A DNA stretch of 21,208 nucleotides from Pedobacter sp. (lineage in GTDB: Bacteria; Bacteroidota; Bacteroidia; Sphingobacteriales; Sphingobacteriaceae), in the NCBI GenBank assembly GCA_004295885.1, contig SEDG01000098.1:1-21208 (forward strand), written 5' to 3'. Made by a program: the position numbers and the translations under genes. Positions within the stretch are counted from its first letter, which is position 1; every line of letters begins with the position of its first letter. Of the stretch, positions 8,901 through 15,873 are shown piece by piece. The notes beneath the pieces were generated by a model, which saw nothing but the letters and a program-made list of their open reading frames with translations, was not told the origin of the DNA and searched no databases.

Positions 8901-9351
8901 GGTATCAAATAGCATAAATGGCAACTATAAACTCTATCAAAACCTAAATGATCCTTTCCCTGTACAAACTAATACAACTGGCAATTTCATGGTAGATGTA
9001 AAAACGAACAGCACCTACTACATCAGTTATAATTTGGGGAATTGCGAAAGTGATAAGGCAGCAGTAAACATTACCGTTGCCGATGCCAACTTAGAGATTC
9101 CTTCGTCATTTAGCCCAAACGGCGATGGAGTAAACGATGTTTGGCAAATTAAAAACTTAAACAATTATCCTACAGCTAATGTAAAAGTATTCAATAGAAA
9201 CGGGAGTTTGGTGTATGAGCAAACCGGCGCCGCCCAACCATTTAATGGTTTAAAAAATAATCGTGTTATACCTGTTGGCGTATATTATTATTTTATCCTA
9301 TTGCGCAAGGGCTGTGCAACGCTAAGTGGTACCATCACGTTAATAAGGTAA
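5962..9351 (+). CDS. Large T9SS-secreted surface protein, beta-helix plus SprB-like repeats
   Basis: The ATG at 5962 is preferred over the TTG just before it because it opens a clean signal peptide (MRFPHFVVILLLFSLSISYA), giving 1129 residues. Residues about 22-75 resemble the CSLREA-type start of secreted beta-helix proteins (FVVTSNADAGNNTLRDAL). A parallel beta-helix-like region with many short turns follows to about residue 450. About six ~70-residue SprB-like modules span about 475-985, each starting with a cysteine segment such as KCGINKGHITG or HCGTGNGNITG and ending in an AGKY/AGNY-type strand. An Ig-like segment follows, then the T9SS type B C-terminal domain (about 1045-1129: SFSPNGDGVNDVWQIKN, VKVFNRNGSLVYE, VPVGVYYYF-like). 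It should cross the outer membrane by T9SS and stay on the surface or be released. An adhesin or matrix role is inferred. No catalytic motif was seen. Confidence 0.9.
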   Translation: MRFPHFVVILLLFSLSISYAKGETFVVTSNADAGNNTLRDALTKAAANGNAETDQILFNLPTAQLSDRTITLLSVLPEITSNLVIDGSSQPGPNLGVSGAKVVIEADRNTKFSFFTINKLDIVVGIYGLKLYKAPLALPFQFELAYGISINTKSKVTVGAPGKGNVICGFWAGIFGNIGDSKIQSNFIGVLEDGNTAASTLKGIIGRPSYDYLENALIGGEQRNEGNLIAGCETGISFDTPSISGTSETITIINNSIGTNFTETAIIPPPSVGFQHIYSRQSVVLIVKKNVFAPNMVGLQLHNGTKATLLGNFFGTNRSQSPVFNKMNSTAISGNSFVELIVGGEQTGDDNIFTNYQNPISVLNASKALVTKNNFYCNTSAVLTIGSNFIDDFKILGHYGNRAFGNAQANALIQLYDIENSCGPCNPKERFASVFADANGKWEYNGLIKGAIMGTATLNGNSVGFEPISLQDYEIKITQVDCNQNGGVEVIEKREGSYTYQIKDNNGNVVSTNQNEKNLQPGSYTLELTMLGGCTNRKRIDIFNLKPVTFPTTVNLACNTAEGNFNGNASVPRGGAIFFWEDENGVSMPSTQPMKLRAGKYYFYVKDAAGCISNKSLFTVLASPLPATIDDSNLVYEDADCGTATGSIKGMNVTIHSGTATYAWQTQIGQNFSSGLELVNAPAGQYRLAIFTNSSCGVIYSPYYTIKEQNSIVINEVNARAVNAKCGINKGHITGMVVTGTNLIYDWKDESGNSVGNTLELNDVPIGKYYLLVKNSNCSKRSSTFTVDLDPIQQFPAYSVSVTKTSCGLDNGSLAIDYGSFNPPKAVRWVKNNITVGTAANLTNQPAGKYSLMLTNDAGCERFFESYTIEVIKPLTVDVSKVSSNPDHCGTGNGNITGVIATAESAVSFAWKDKNNQTVATTKDLANAKAGNYTLTVNDGLNTSCSTQTFTFTVVLGTSVLITPIMADVKICAAGNAKLVVSNSINGNYKLYQNLNDPFPVQTNTTGNFMVDVKTNSTYYISYNLGNCESDKAAVNITVADANLEIPSSFSPNGDGVNDVWQIKNLNNYPTANVKVFNRNGSLVYEQTGAAQPFNGLKNNRVIPVGVYYYFILLRKGCATLSGTITLIR

Positions 9352-9384
9352 TGCACCATTCCCAACACAGGCCATCCTACCTCG

Positions 9385-9402
9385 TACCGATTTACATCGG
9401 TA
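9385..9402. repeat. Short perfect hairpin downstream of the T9SS gene
   Basis: TACCGAT-TTAC-ATCGGTA is a 7-bp stem with a 4-nt loop, 33 bp after the stop codon of the T9SS protein gene. There is no T-rich tail, so a terminator role is only possible. The stretch from 9403 to 9499 holds a second weak inverted repeat and nothing gene-like. Confidence 0.35.
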
Positions 9403-9499
9403 GCATACCTTTCCCAGCTTCTTCGGTGTCGAAGTATGGTTAGTCATCATGATCCCCCGCCGTCCTCCTTCTTTGGATGACTTTCACACAACGTTATGA

Positions 9500-9615
9500 C
9501 GTTATTGCCAGCTTCCCGAAGTAATTCCGATAAAGGCTGTTACTTGACAAATGAGATTGTTTCGGGCGGTGAAGAACCGACCTCCGAAGTGTCGGACTAG
9601 GCTCTCGCAATGACG
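9500..9615. repeat. R3 palindromic element
   Basis: This 116-bp element has imperfect terminal inverted repeats: CGTTATTGCCAGC at the left and GCTCTCGCAATGACG at the right. It carries an internal inverted repeat, ACCGACCTCCGAAGTGTCGG. The ends resemble the CGTCATTGCGAG-type repeats widespread in Bacteroidota genomes (from general knowledge). It shares the CGTCATT/AATGACG terminal theme with R1 but has a different interior. Protein frames crossing it have no family resemblance. Confidence 0.65.
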
Positions 9616-9625
9616 CACATAATCT

Positions 9626-9719
9626 TGTCATCCCGACTTTGGAGGAATCTAAGACGTAAACTTCTCTAATAGGTCCTTTCCCGAATAAGTCGGGACAGGC
9701 AGCTGCGCTCTTTATGACA
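9626..9719. repeat. R4 palindromic element
   Basis: This ~94-bp element is bounded by TGTCATCCCGACTT at the left and TTTATGACA at the right. The internal TCCCGACTT (9631-9639) is complementary to AAGTCGGGA nearer the right end. It sits 10 bp after R3, so two different palindromic elements are adjacent, upstream of the decayed metallophosphoesterase gene. The remainder to 9853 is AT-rich and may hold that gene's old promoter. Confidence 0.6.
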
Positions 9720-9853
9720 GACTGGGCATATAAGGAAAACTTCACTTAATCACTAAGCCCACAGCGCCATTAACATACAGGTAATATTAACTTGATATTT
9801 GCTTAGCAAGAAAGCACTATTATTGAAGCAAGTTTTTATCACTATTTTTAAAC

Positions 9854-10380
9854 ATGGCTAATAGAAGATTTTTTATCAAGGGCAGTATGGCAGGTTTGGC
9901 GTTAACAGCCCTCAGAAGTAAAAAAAAATCATTACGATCACTTGAAGATGCCGTTTTATGCCCTGCCTGGTAATCATGATCATGCCGACACTGCCTTATG
10001 GAAATCGGTGTTTGGCTATGAAGATAACTATGCGTTTGAGAAAAATGGCGTGGGTTTTATACTGGCCAATACATCAGATATTAGCGGAAAATATCTATGT
10101 CCAGATAACGTTTTCTTAAAAAGGAAACTTGAAGCGCAAAAGAATTTGAAAACAGTTTTTGTCATTTTACATATCCCACCACATTTTTGGGTCCCAGAAA
10201 GTCCCTTTGTGGAATGTGCAGATACCATTAAACTATTACACAGTCGATGCTCACATTGGTGGCAACTGGGGAACTTCGTATAGAGGTTACCGTATTGTAG
10301 AAGTAAATGAAGACAACACCCTGCATACTTATCAGGTTAATGCAAGTAAAGCCCCTGTGCTTAATGAAACAAAATTCTAA
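9854..10380 (+). pseudogene. Decayed Tat-exported metallophosphoesterase
   Basis: The reading begins MANRRFFIKGSMAGLALTAL, a twin-arginine signal. It then runs into an A9 tract near 9912-9922 and closes at a stop codon at 9968-9970. In another frame the homologous protein resumes: KMPFYALPGNHDHADT carries the GNHD metal-binding motif of calcineurin-like phosphoesterases, and VFVILHIPPHFW carries a further conserved histidine. A third frame, from about 10248, gives the tail VDAHIGGNWGTSYRGYRIVE and ends at 10380. The first metal-binding block (DxH and GDxx) between the signal and GNHD is missing, as is the expected GHxH block before the tail. Two internal deletions with frameshifts explain this. 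The intact ancestor would have been a periplasmic metallophosphatase. The tail runs up to the next gene start, suggesting a former operon. Confidence 0.85.
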
Positions 10381-10387
10381 TTTCCCT

Positions 10388-12829
10388 ATGAGAACATTCG
10401 CCTTAATTTTTCTTTCTACCTTTTGTTTAACAGCTAAACTAGCCGCACAATTACCTGGCAAAACAAAGGGTTCCAATCAGGTCATGTTACCAAATGGCTG
10501 GAAAATTAGTCCGGCAGGTAAATCAATTGACCTTGGAGATTTGCCGTTGAACATGCAGTTAAGCTCGTCTGGAAAGTATATAGCAGTAACAAATAACGGC
10601 CAAAGCACACAATCCATTCAGTTGATAGACACAAAAACTGAAAAAATAGTAGATGAAAAAGTAGTCTCAAAAGCATGGTACGGCTTAGCTTTCTCCAAAG
10701 ATGAGCAGCACCTCTACGTATCGGGTGGTAACGATAATTGGATCTTAGATTTTCAACTTAAGGACAGCAGGTTGGGCAAAGTTGATACCATTAAACTTGG
10801 TGCCATTTGGCCAAAGGCGAAAATAGGTCCCGCCGGCATTTTAGTAAATCGTGCCAATGATAAACTTTATACCGTAACGAAAGAAGATAGCTGCCTTTAC
10901 GTTGTTAACCCCATCAACAAACAAATTCTTAAAAAAGTTCAACTTCCGGCTATTGCCTATAGCTGTATACTCTCGCCCGATGAAAGTAAGCTTTACATCT
11001 CACTCTGGGGTGGCAAAAGTGTCGCAGTAGTCAATACTTTAACTGAAACTATAGCCCAAACTATTTCTGTTGGTAGTCATCCAAATGAACTGCTACTAGA
11101 CAAAAAAGGCAGTTTGTTATTTGTGGCAAACGCCAATGACAACACCGTTTCAGTAATTAACACCAGCACAAACAAAGTGATAGAGGTCATTGCTACTACC
11201 CTTTATCCTACACAACTAAGTGGATCTACCACCAATGGTCTCGCCCTAAGCGGTAATGGAAAAACCTTGTTTATTGCCAATGCCGACAATAATTGCTTGG
11301 CAGTTTTTGATGTTAGTAAGGCGGGTAACAGTGCCAGTCAGGGATTTATCCCAGTTGGTTGGTACCCTACCAATGTGAAGGTATTGGGCAATAAGCTTTT
11401 TGTAACTAATGGAAAGGGTAATACTTCATTAGCTAACCCCAAAGGACCACAGCCTATAGCCAAGGCAGATAATAGTGATTATCACATGGGTAGCACGGCG
11501 AATAACAGGTTGCAATACATTGCCGGCTTATTTAAAGGCTCGCTGTCTTTGATCGAGATTCCACAAGCAGCGCAATTGAAATTGTTCACCAAACAAGTGT
11601 ATGCCAATAGTCCTTTTAATGATAAACGTACCATCACAGCCGATGGTGAAGCGGGAAATCCTGTCCCGCGTAAAATAGGAGAAAAATCACCAATTAAACA
11701 TGTGTTTTATATCATTAAAGAAAACCGTACTTATGATCAAGTGCTCGGTGATGTACCTGAAGGAAATGGAGACTCTTCACTTACCTTGTTCGGAAAAAAA
11801 ATAACGCCTAACCATCATCAATTTGCAAAGGATTATGTGCTTTTAGACAATTTTTACGTGGATACAGAAGTGAGCGCAGATGGACACAATTGGAGCATGG
11901 CGGCTTACGCAACAGACATCGTAGAAAAAACATGGCCCACCAGTTACGGCGGCAGAGGCGGAACCACAAATTTTGAAGGTGGCAGACCGGTTACCTATCC
12001 CAAAGATGGCTTTATATGGGATTATTGCCAAAGAGCAGGTATTTCTTACAGAAGTTACGGCGAGTTTGGATCTTATGGCAAGGCAAACATCAAATCATTG
12101 CACGGCCACATGTCTCCCAAATCGCCAGGGTTTGACATGGACATTACCGATCAGGTTCGGGTAGAAGCTTGGATGAACGATTTTGATTCGTTACTAGTGG
12201 CTGGAGCAGTGCCTCAGTTCAATACCCTAAGGATATCAAACGATCACACCAGCGGTCAGAAAAAAGGGAAGGTTTCTCCACAGGCTGCCGTTGCAGATAA
12301 TGATTATGCCGTTGGCAGATTTTTAGAACATTTATCCCATAGCCCCATTTGGAAAGAATCAGTAGTTTTCATTTTGGAGGATGATGCACAGAACGGGCCC
12401 GACCATATAGATGCACATCGTTCACCAGCTTTTGTTCTTGGTCCTTATGTAAAACGGAATAAAGTGATCAGCTCGATGTACTCCACCTCTGGTTTTTTAA
12501 GAACAATGGAGCTCATCTTGGGCCTTCCGCCAATGAGCCAATACGATGCAGCGGCACTCCCATCATTTGAGTGTTTTACGAACAAGCCAGATTTTACGCC
12601 TTACACCGCCATTAAGCCGCTTATTAATTTAGATACCCGAAACGTTGCCAATAATGCAAGCAGTAGAAAATCTGAGTTTTTTAATTTTGCCAAGGAAGAC
12701 TCAGTGCCCGATTTGGAACTAAACGAAGTGGTATGGAAAGCAGTTAAGGGAGAAGATTCCGTTATGCCCGCACCCAAAAGAAGTGCCTTTGTTATTTTAG
12801 AAAAGAAAAAGAAGGTTGATGTAGATTAA
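10388..12829 (+). CDS. YncE-like beta-propeller / phosphoesterase fusion
   Basis: ATG at 10388 is chosen because it opens a signal peptide (MRTFALIFLSTFCLTAKLAA, cut after AQ or thereabouts); upstream in-frame ATGs at 10307 and 10364 lie inside the pseudogene. The product is 813 residues. Residues about 40-410 are a YVTN/YncE-type propeller with repeated strands such as ILSPDESKLYISLWGGKSV, LLFVANANDNTVSVINT and LFIANADNNCLAVFDV. From about residue 436 a phosphoesterase-family (PF04185-like) domain follows: HVFYIIKENRTYDQVLGD, FYVDTEVSADGHNWSMAAYA, and VFILEDDAQNGPDHIDAHRS near residue 660, with the metal-binding Asp/His set expected of the alkaline-phosphatase superfamily. The likely role is periplasmic or surface phosphodiester or phosphomonoester hydrolysis; the substrate is not known. 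It follows the metallophosphoesterase pseudogene by 7 bp. The gene looks intact. Confidence 0.9.
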   Translation: MRTFALIFLSTFCLTAKLAAQLPGKTKGSNQVMLPNGWKISPAGKSIDLGDLPLNMQLSSSGKYIAVTNNGQSTQSIQLIDTKTEKIVDEKVVSKAWYGLAFSKDEQHLYVSGGNDNWILDFQLKDSRLGKVDTIKLGAIWPKAKIGPAGILVNRANDKLYTVTKEDSCLYVVNPINKQILKKVQLPAIAYSCILSPDESKLYISLWGGKSVAVVNTLTETIAQTISVGSHPNELLLDKKGSLLFVANANDNTVSVINTSTNKVIEVIATTLYPTQLSGSTTNGLALSGNGKTLFIANADNNCLAVFDVSKAGNSASQGFIPVGWYPTNVKVLGNKLFVTNGKGNTSLANPKGPQPIAKADNSDYHMGSTANNRLQYIAGLFKGSLSLIEIPQAAQLKLFTKQVYANSPFNDKRTITADGEAGNPVPRKIGEKSPIKHVFYIIKENRTYDQVLGDVPEGNGDSSLTLFGKKITPNHHQFAKDYVLLDNFYVDTEVSADGHNWSMAAYATDIVEKTWPTSYGGRGGTTNFEGGRPVTYPKDGFIWDYCQRAGISYRSYGEFGSYGKANIKSLHGHMSPKSPGFDMDITDQVRVEAWMNDFDSLLVAGAVPQFNTLRISNDHTSGQKKGKVSPQAAVADNDYAVGRFLEHLSHSPIWKESVVFILEDDAQNGPDHIDAHRSPAFVLGPYVKRNKVISSMYSTSGFLRTMELILGLPPMSQYDAAALPSFECFTNKPDFTPYTAIKPLINLDTRNVANNASSRKSEFFNFAKEDSVPDLELNEVVWKAVKGEDSVMPAPKRSAFVILEKKKKVDVD

Positions 12830-13135
12830 TGGCAATGAAATTGTTTGCCTAGTGAAACCAGCTTTGGGTGCCACAGAACCAGCCTGTTCGAGATTTTATG
12901 AAAGGCATCTACCTATCATAGGGGTATGTAATCCCGTCTAACTCCAATATCTCGCTTATGATTAAGATAATAATATCCTGATTTCTAACAGATATCTTCC
13001 CGAAATCCCGACAGCTACTGGATTTACATCAGAGGGTGAGGTCCTAACTCTACCCTGATTAAGCCATTTCAAATAAATGGAAACCAATTTTATTTTAGAG
13101 ATGTTAAGTCCAACCCAATAAAACCAAAAAATATT
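12830..13135. other. Gene-free stretch with weak hairpins
   Basis: No gene was recognised here. Just after the phosphoesterase stop, GGCAA and TTGCC (12831-12849) could form a weak stem without a T tract. Near 13030-13061 there is an imperfect stem (ATCA..GGGT pairing with ACCC..TGAT). The last 60 bp before the next start are A-rich, as is common before Bacteroidota start codons. No repeat family seen elsewhere in the window was recognised. Confidence 0.4.
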
Positions 13136-13429
13136 ATGGACAGAGCAACACTAAACCTCGAAAACCTCCCAACAATAGACATAGACTACAGCGATTTAGG
13201 CTACCATGCAAAAGCAAGAAAACTAAAGCCGCATATCCTTAAGGACGGCGAAACCTATTACGCAATTTACGGCCCAGACCCACAAGTAGGCATATTTGGC
13301 TGGGGTGACACCCCACTCGAGGCCATTGAAGATTGGGAAAAGGACTTGGAGCAACGCATAGAAAGACTCACAGAGGGCGATGATATCACCAATGAAGTAA
13401 TTTCGCAAATCGGAGGCACAAATGTTTAA
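13136..13429 (+). CDS. Small HicB-like fold protein, function unknown
   Basis: This 97-residue acidic protein has no signal peptide or membrane segment. The central segment YYAIYGPDPQVGIFGWGDT followed by PLEAIEDWEKDLEQRI resembles the beta-strand then amphipathic-helix pattern of HicB-like antitoxin-fold proteins (G-x-GDTxxEAI-type). No HicA-type toxin gene, and no DNA-binding tail, was seen next to it, so a toxin-antitoxin role is not supported. It could also be an unrelated small protein with the same local pattern. It sits alone: 306 bp separate it from the phosphoesterase gene, and the first R1 fragment begins 44 bp after its stop. The start is the only ATG that keeps the full frame and is preceded by an A-rich leader. 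Confidence 0.6.
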   Translation: MDRATLNLENLPTIDIDYSDLGYHAKARKLKPHILKDGETYYAIYGPDPQVGIFGWGDTPLEAIEDWEKDLEQRIERLTEGDDITNEVISQIGGTNV

Positions 13430-13473
13430 CCGGAATGACTAATAACCTAAATAGGATAGCAACGAACTACAGG

Positions 13474-13819
13474 TTAACAAATAGCCGTGCAACCACATTA
13501 CGATGCCCAGTCACTTGTTCCGAATTGACATCGGGAAGCTGAGCATGACGACTCTCTATAGTGCGTCATTCCCACGAAAGTGGGAATCCTAAACCGATGG
13601 AAAGGAAAGAAGAGTTAATAAATAGCTGTGCAATCGCTTTAAGATGCCCTCCCGATAGCTATCGGGACAAGCTGAGCATGACGACTCTCTCCAGTTCACG
13701 TCATTCCCACGAAGGTGGGAATCCTAAATCGATGGAAAGGAAAGAAGGGTTAATAAATAGCTGTGCAATCGCTTTAAGATGCCCCTCCCGATAGCTATCG
13801 GGACGAGCTGAGCATGACG
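13474..13819 (+). repeat. R1 palindromic repeat cluster (one partial, two full units)
   Basis: Units are in the opposite orientation to the 2493 cluster. The first is a right-end fragment at 13474-13550. Full units are 13564-13683 and 13699-13819, each starting CGTCATTCCCACGAA and ending GCTGAGCATGACG. The two full units each contain the perfect 18-bp palindrome TCCCGATAGCTATCGGGA (13650-13667, 13786-13803). In the fragment the same place holds a diverged stem. Spacers between units (13551-13563, 13684-13698) both begin ACTCTCT, the complement of the AGAGA spacers of the first cluster. The outside flank of the last unit matches the flank of the 5416 copy. Confidence 0.85.
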
Positions 13820-13843
13820 TACGTGGTGTATTAGGAAACTCTG

Positions 13844-14096
13844 CAGCCCCTCACAACCCCACAACTTTTTCCCAAGTACGAGGACTGGCCTTGCAGCATT
13901 TCGACGGTATGGTAGTTAAAGTGATTACACTTCCCCTTCCTCAGGCCCAAACAGGGTGGAGAAACGAAGCTCCTTCAGCGAAGTGGCTCATCCTGTGTCC
14001 TAAACTCACTTTGACGTAGCAGACCGAGTAATGATGCACAGCCTTGATTTTTTGTTTCTTTTGTATCAAGACAAAAGAAAGAGCCCTTCGGTGGCG
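13844..14096 (+). repeat. R2 repeat, copy 1 (truncated at its 3' end)
   Basis: R2 follows R1 by 24 bp. It shares with copy 2 an identical 32-bp block (13949-13980 here, 15983-16014 there), a second identical block CACTTTGACGTAGCAGACC (14007-14025 and 16041-16059), and the segment ATGATGCACAGCCTTGATT. It then holds the stem TTTCTTTTGT-ATCAAG-ACAAAAGAAA and GAGCCCTTCGGTGGC. It stops matching at about 14096, exactly where ABC transporter coding sequence begins, so its tail (GGCTAACCGA and the CCCCCT/AGGGGG hairpin) is missing. Confidence 0.8.
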
Positions 14097-15722
14097 CTAA
14101 ACACCAGCGCCGCGGGAGGCGACATGAATAGGCTGTGGGAATTAGTAGGACTTCAATTTTTCTTAGCGATTTTAAACGATGGGTTGAGCAGAATGATTAA
14201 CCTGACCGATAGCCTTTTGGGAGATCAGTTTTCAAATTATACCTCCATCAAAATTATGGAGCATGCAGCTACCCTCGACCTCGATCAATTTGAAGATTCT
14301 ATATTTTATGATAAGTTGGAACGAGCGAGGCAACAAACAGTTGGTAGAAGTGTGATGCTGTCGCAAGTGATGAGCCAAATACAAGATATCATCTCAATGG
14401 CCTTTCTCTTAACAGGATTAATTGCATTTAACCCATGGTTGATTATCTTATTGGTGCTTTCGATTATCCCTTCATTCTTGGGCGAGTCCTATTTTAACAG
14501 CAAAAATTATGCGTTGTCTCGTAGTCAGACCCCAGAACGCAGGGAACTTGACTATGTACGCTACTTAGGCGCTAGCGACGAAACAGCGAAGGAAGTAAAG
14601 ATTTTTGGTCTTTCTGATTTCATTATCAATAGGTTTAAAACCTTATCGAATAAGTTTTATAAAGACAATAGTAAATTGGCAGTTGGGCGCTCGCTTTGGG
14701 GAACTTTTTTTTCCATTTTAGGCACCATTGGCTATTACGCAGCCTACGGATTTATTGTTTACGAAACGGTTACGGGAAAATCTACCGTGGGTAACCTTAC
14801 CTTTTTGGCAGGTTCATTTCGTCAATTGAGCGGATTGATGGAAACCATGCTTTCTAGATTTACGATGGTTTCTCAAGGCGCTATTTACCTACAAGATTTC
14901 ATTGATTTTTTTGAAATCAAACCGAAAATTACTAAACCAAAAGATGCTCTACCTTTCCCGAATCCTATAAAAATGGGTTTTGTATTCGAAAATGTAGGTT
15001 TCCAATACCACAATAGTGATAGATGGGCCAACAGGAATTTAAGCTTTGAATTAAAACCTGGAGAGAAATTGGCCCTTGTGGGCGAGAATGGTGCGGGTAA
15101 AACCACTTTGGTAAAACTCTTGGCCCGATTATATGACCCAAGTGAAGGTCGTATTTTATTAGACGGAAAGGACTTAAAGTCTTATGATCTGGATGACTTG
15201 AGGCATAACCTCGGCATCATTTTCCAAGATTTCATCCGCTACCAAATGACGTTTTATCAGAATATTGCTGTCGGCAATATCAAGGAAGTTGAAAACGAAC
15301 AACTGGTTAAAGCAGCTGCCGAGCTCAGTTTGGCCGACGAACTGGCCCAGAAATTACCAGGCGCTTACCAGCAATGGTTAGGCAGGAAATTTAATGATGG
15401 AATTGAGCTTTCTGGTGGCGAATGGCAAAAAGTTGCCTTGGCTAGGGCCTATATGAAAGATGCACAGGTCTTGATTTTAGACGAACCTACTTCAGCACTG
15501 GATGCTAGAGCAGAGTATGAGGTTTTTCAGCGTTTTGCACAGCTCACCACTGGAAAATCAGCCGTTCTAATCTCGCACCGTTTCTCCACCGCAAGGTTAG
15601 CAGATAGAATTTTGGTTTTAGAAAAGGGAACACTATTAGAATCTGGAACACATGAACAACTCCTCCAAGCCGGCGGCAGATATGCGGAGCTGTTTAATTT
15701 GCAAGCGAGAGGTTATAAGTAG
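14031..15722 (+). CDS. ABC exporter (permease-ATPase), 5' end replaced by repeat
   Basis: This is a half-transporter of the exporter type, with the transmembrane part first and the ATPase last. Nucleotide-binding motifs are complete: Walker A GENGAGKTT (about residue 349), Q-loop FQDFIRYQ, signature LSGGEWQKVALARA (about 459), Walker B VLILDEPTSALD (about 480) and H-loop ISHRF (about 514). The first ~22 codons (MMHSLDFLFLLYQDKRKS) are R2 repeat sequence. Transporter-like sequence starts near VALNTSAAGGDMNRLWEL, so roughly the first 55-75 residues of a normal ~600-residue protein, including the first membrane helix, are missing. An internal ATG at 14124 behind GGGAGGCGAC could start a shorter form. 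Function is doubtful. The transported substrate is unknown. Direct R1-R2 copies flank the gene, and the next R1 copy starts 5 bp after its stop. Confidence 0.85.
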   Translation: MMHSLDFLFLLYQDKRKSPSVALNTSAAGGDMNRLWELVGLQFFLAILNDGLSRMINLTDSLLGDQFSNYTSIKIMEHAATLDLDQFEDSIFYDKLERARQQTVGRSVMLSQVMSQIQDIISMAFLLTGLIAFNPWLIILLVLSIIPSFLGESYFNSKNYALSRSQTPERRELDYVRYLGASDETAKEVKIFGLSDFIINRFKTLSNKFYKDNSKLAVGRSLWGTFFSILGTIGYYAAYGFIVYETVTGKSTVGNLTFLAGSFRQLSGLMETMLSRFTMVSQGAIYLQDFIDFFEIKPKITKPKDALPFPNPIKMGFVFENVGFQYHNSDRWANRNLSFELKPGEKLALVGENGAGKTTLVKLLARLYDPSEGRILLDGKDLKSYDLDDLRHNLGIIFQDFIRYQMTFYQNIAVGNIKEVENEQLVKAAAELSLADELAQKLPGAYQQWLGRKFNDGIELSGGEWQKVALARAYMKDAQVLILDEPTSALDARAEYEVFQRFAQLTTGKSAVLISHRFSTARLADRILVLEKGTLLESGTHEQLLQAGGRYAELFNLQARGYK

Positions 15723-15726
15723 TTCA

Positions 15727-15851
15727 CGTCATTCCCGTGCATATGGGAACCCGAAGGGCTCAGCGCAGCTAATCGTAATGCGATAGAAATGAACGAGGAT
15801 TATGACAGCCGTGCAATCGCATTGCGATGCCCAGTCAAGCTGAGCATGACG
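15727..15851 (+). repeat. R1 palindromic repeat, single copy
   Basis: This 125-bp unit starts CGTCATTCCCGTGCATATGG and ends AAGCTGAGCATGACG. It carries GAAGGGCTCAGCGCAGCTAA (the complement of the stem module in the 2493 cluster) and the conserved GTGCAATCGCATTGCGATGC block. It begins directly after the ABC transporter stop codon. Confidence 0.85.
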
Positions 15852-15873
15852 AACGTTGAGGGATAGATCATAT

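Noticed and set aside
9494..9745. 83-codon open frame on the minus strand
   Set aside because: It runs across the R3 and R4 palindromic elements with no family resemblance.
13136..13429. HicAB-type toxin-antitoxin pair
   Set aside because: Only a HicB-like fold pattern is present. No HicA-like toxin frame was found on either side.
13561..13794. Open frame beginning MRHSHESGNPKPMERKEE
   Set aside because: It spans two tandem R1 units and its repeated peptide simply mirrors the DNA repeat.
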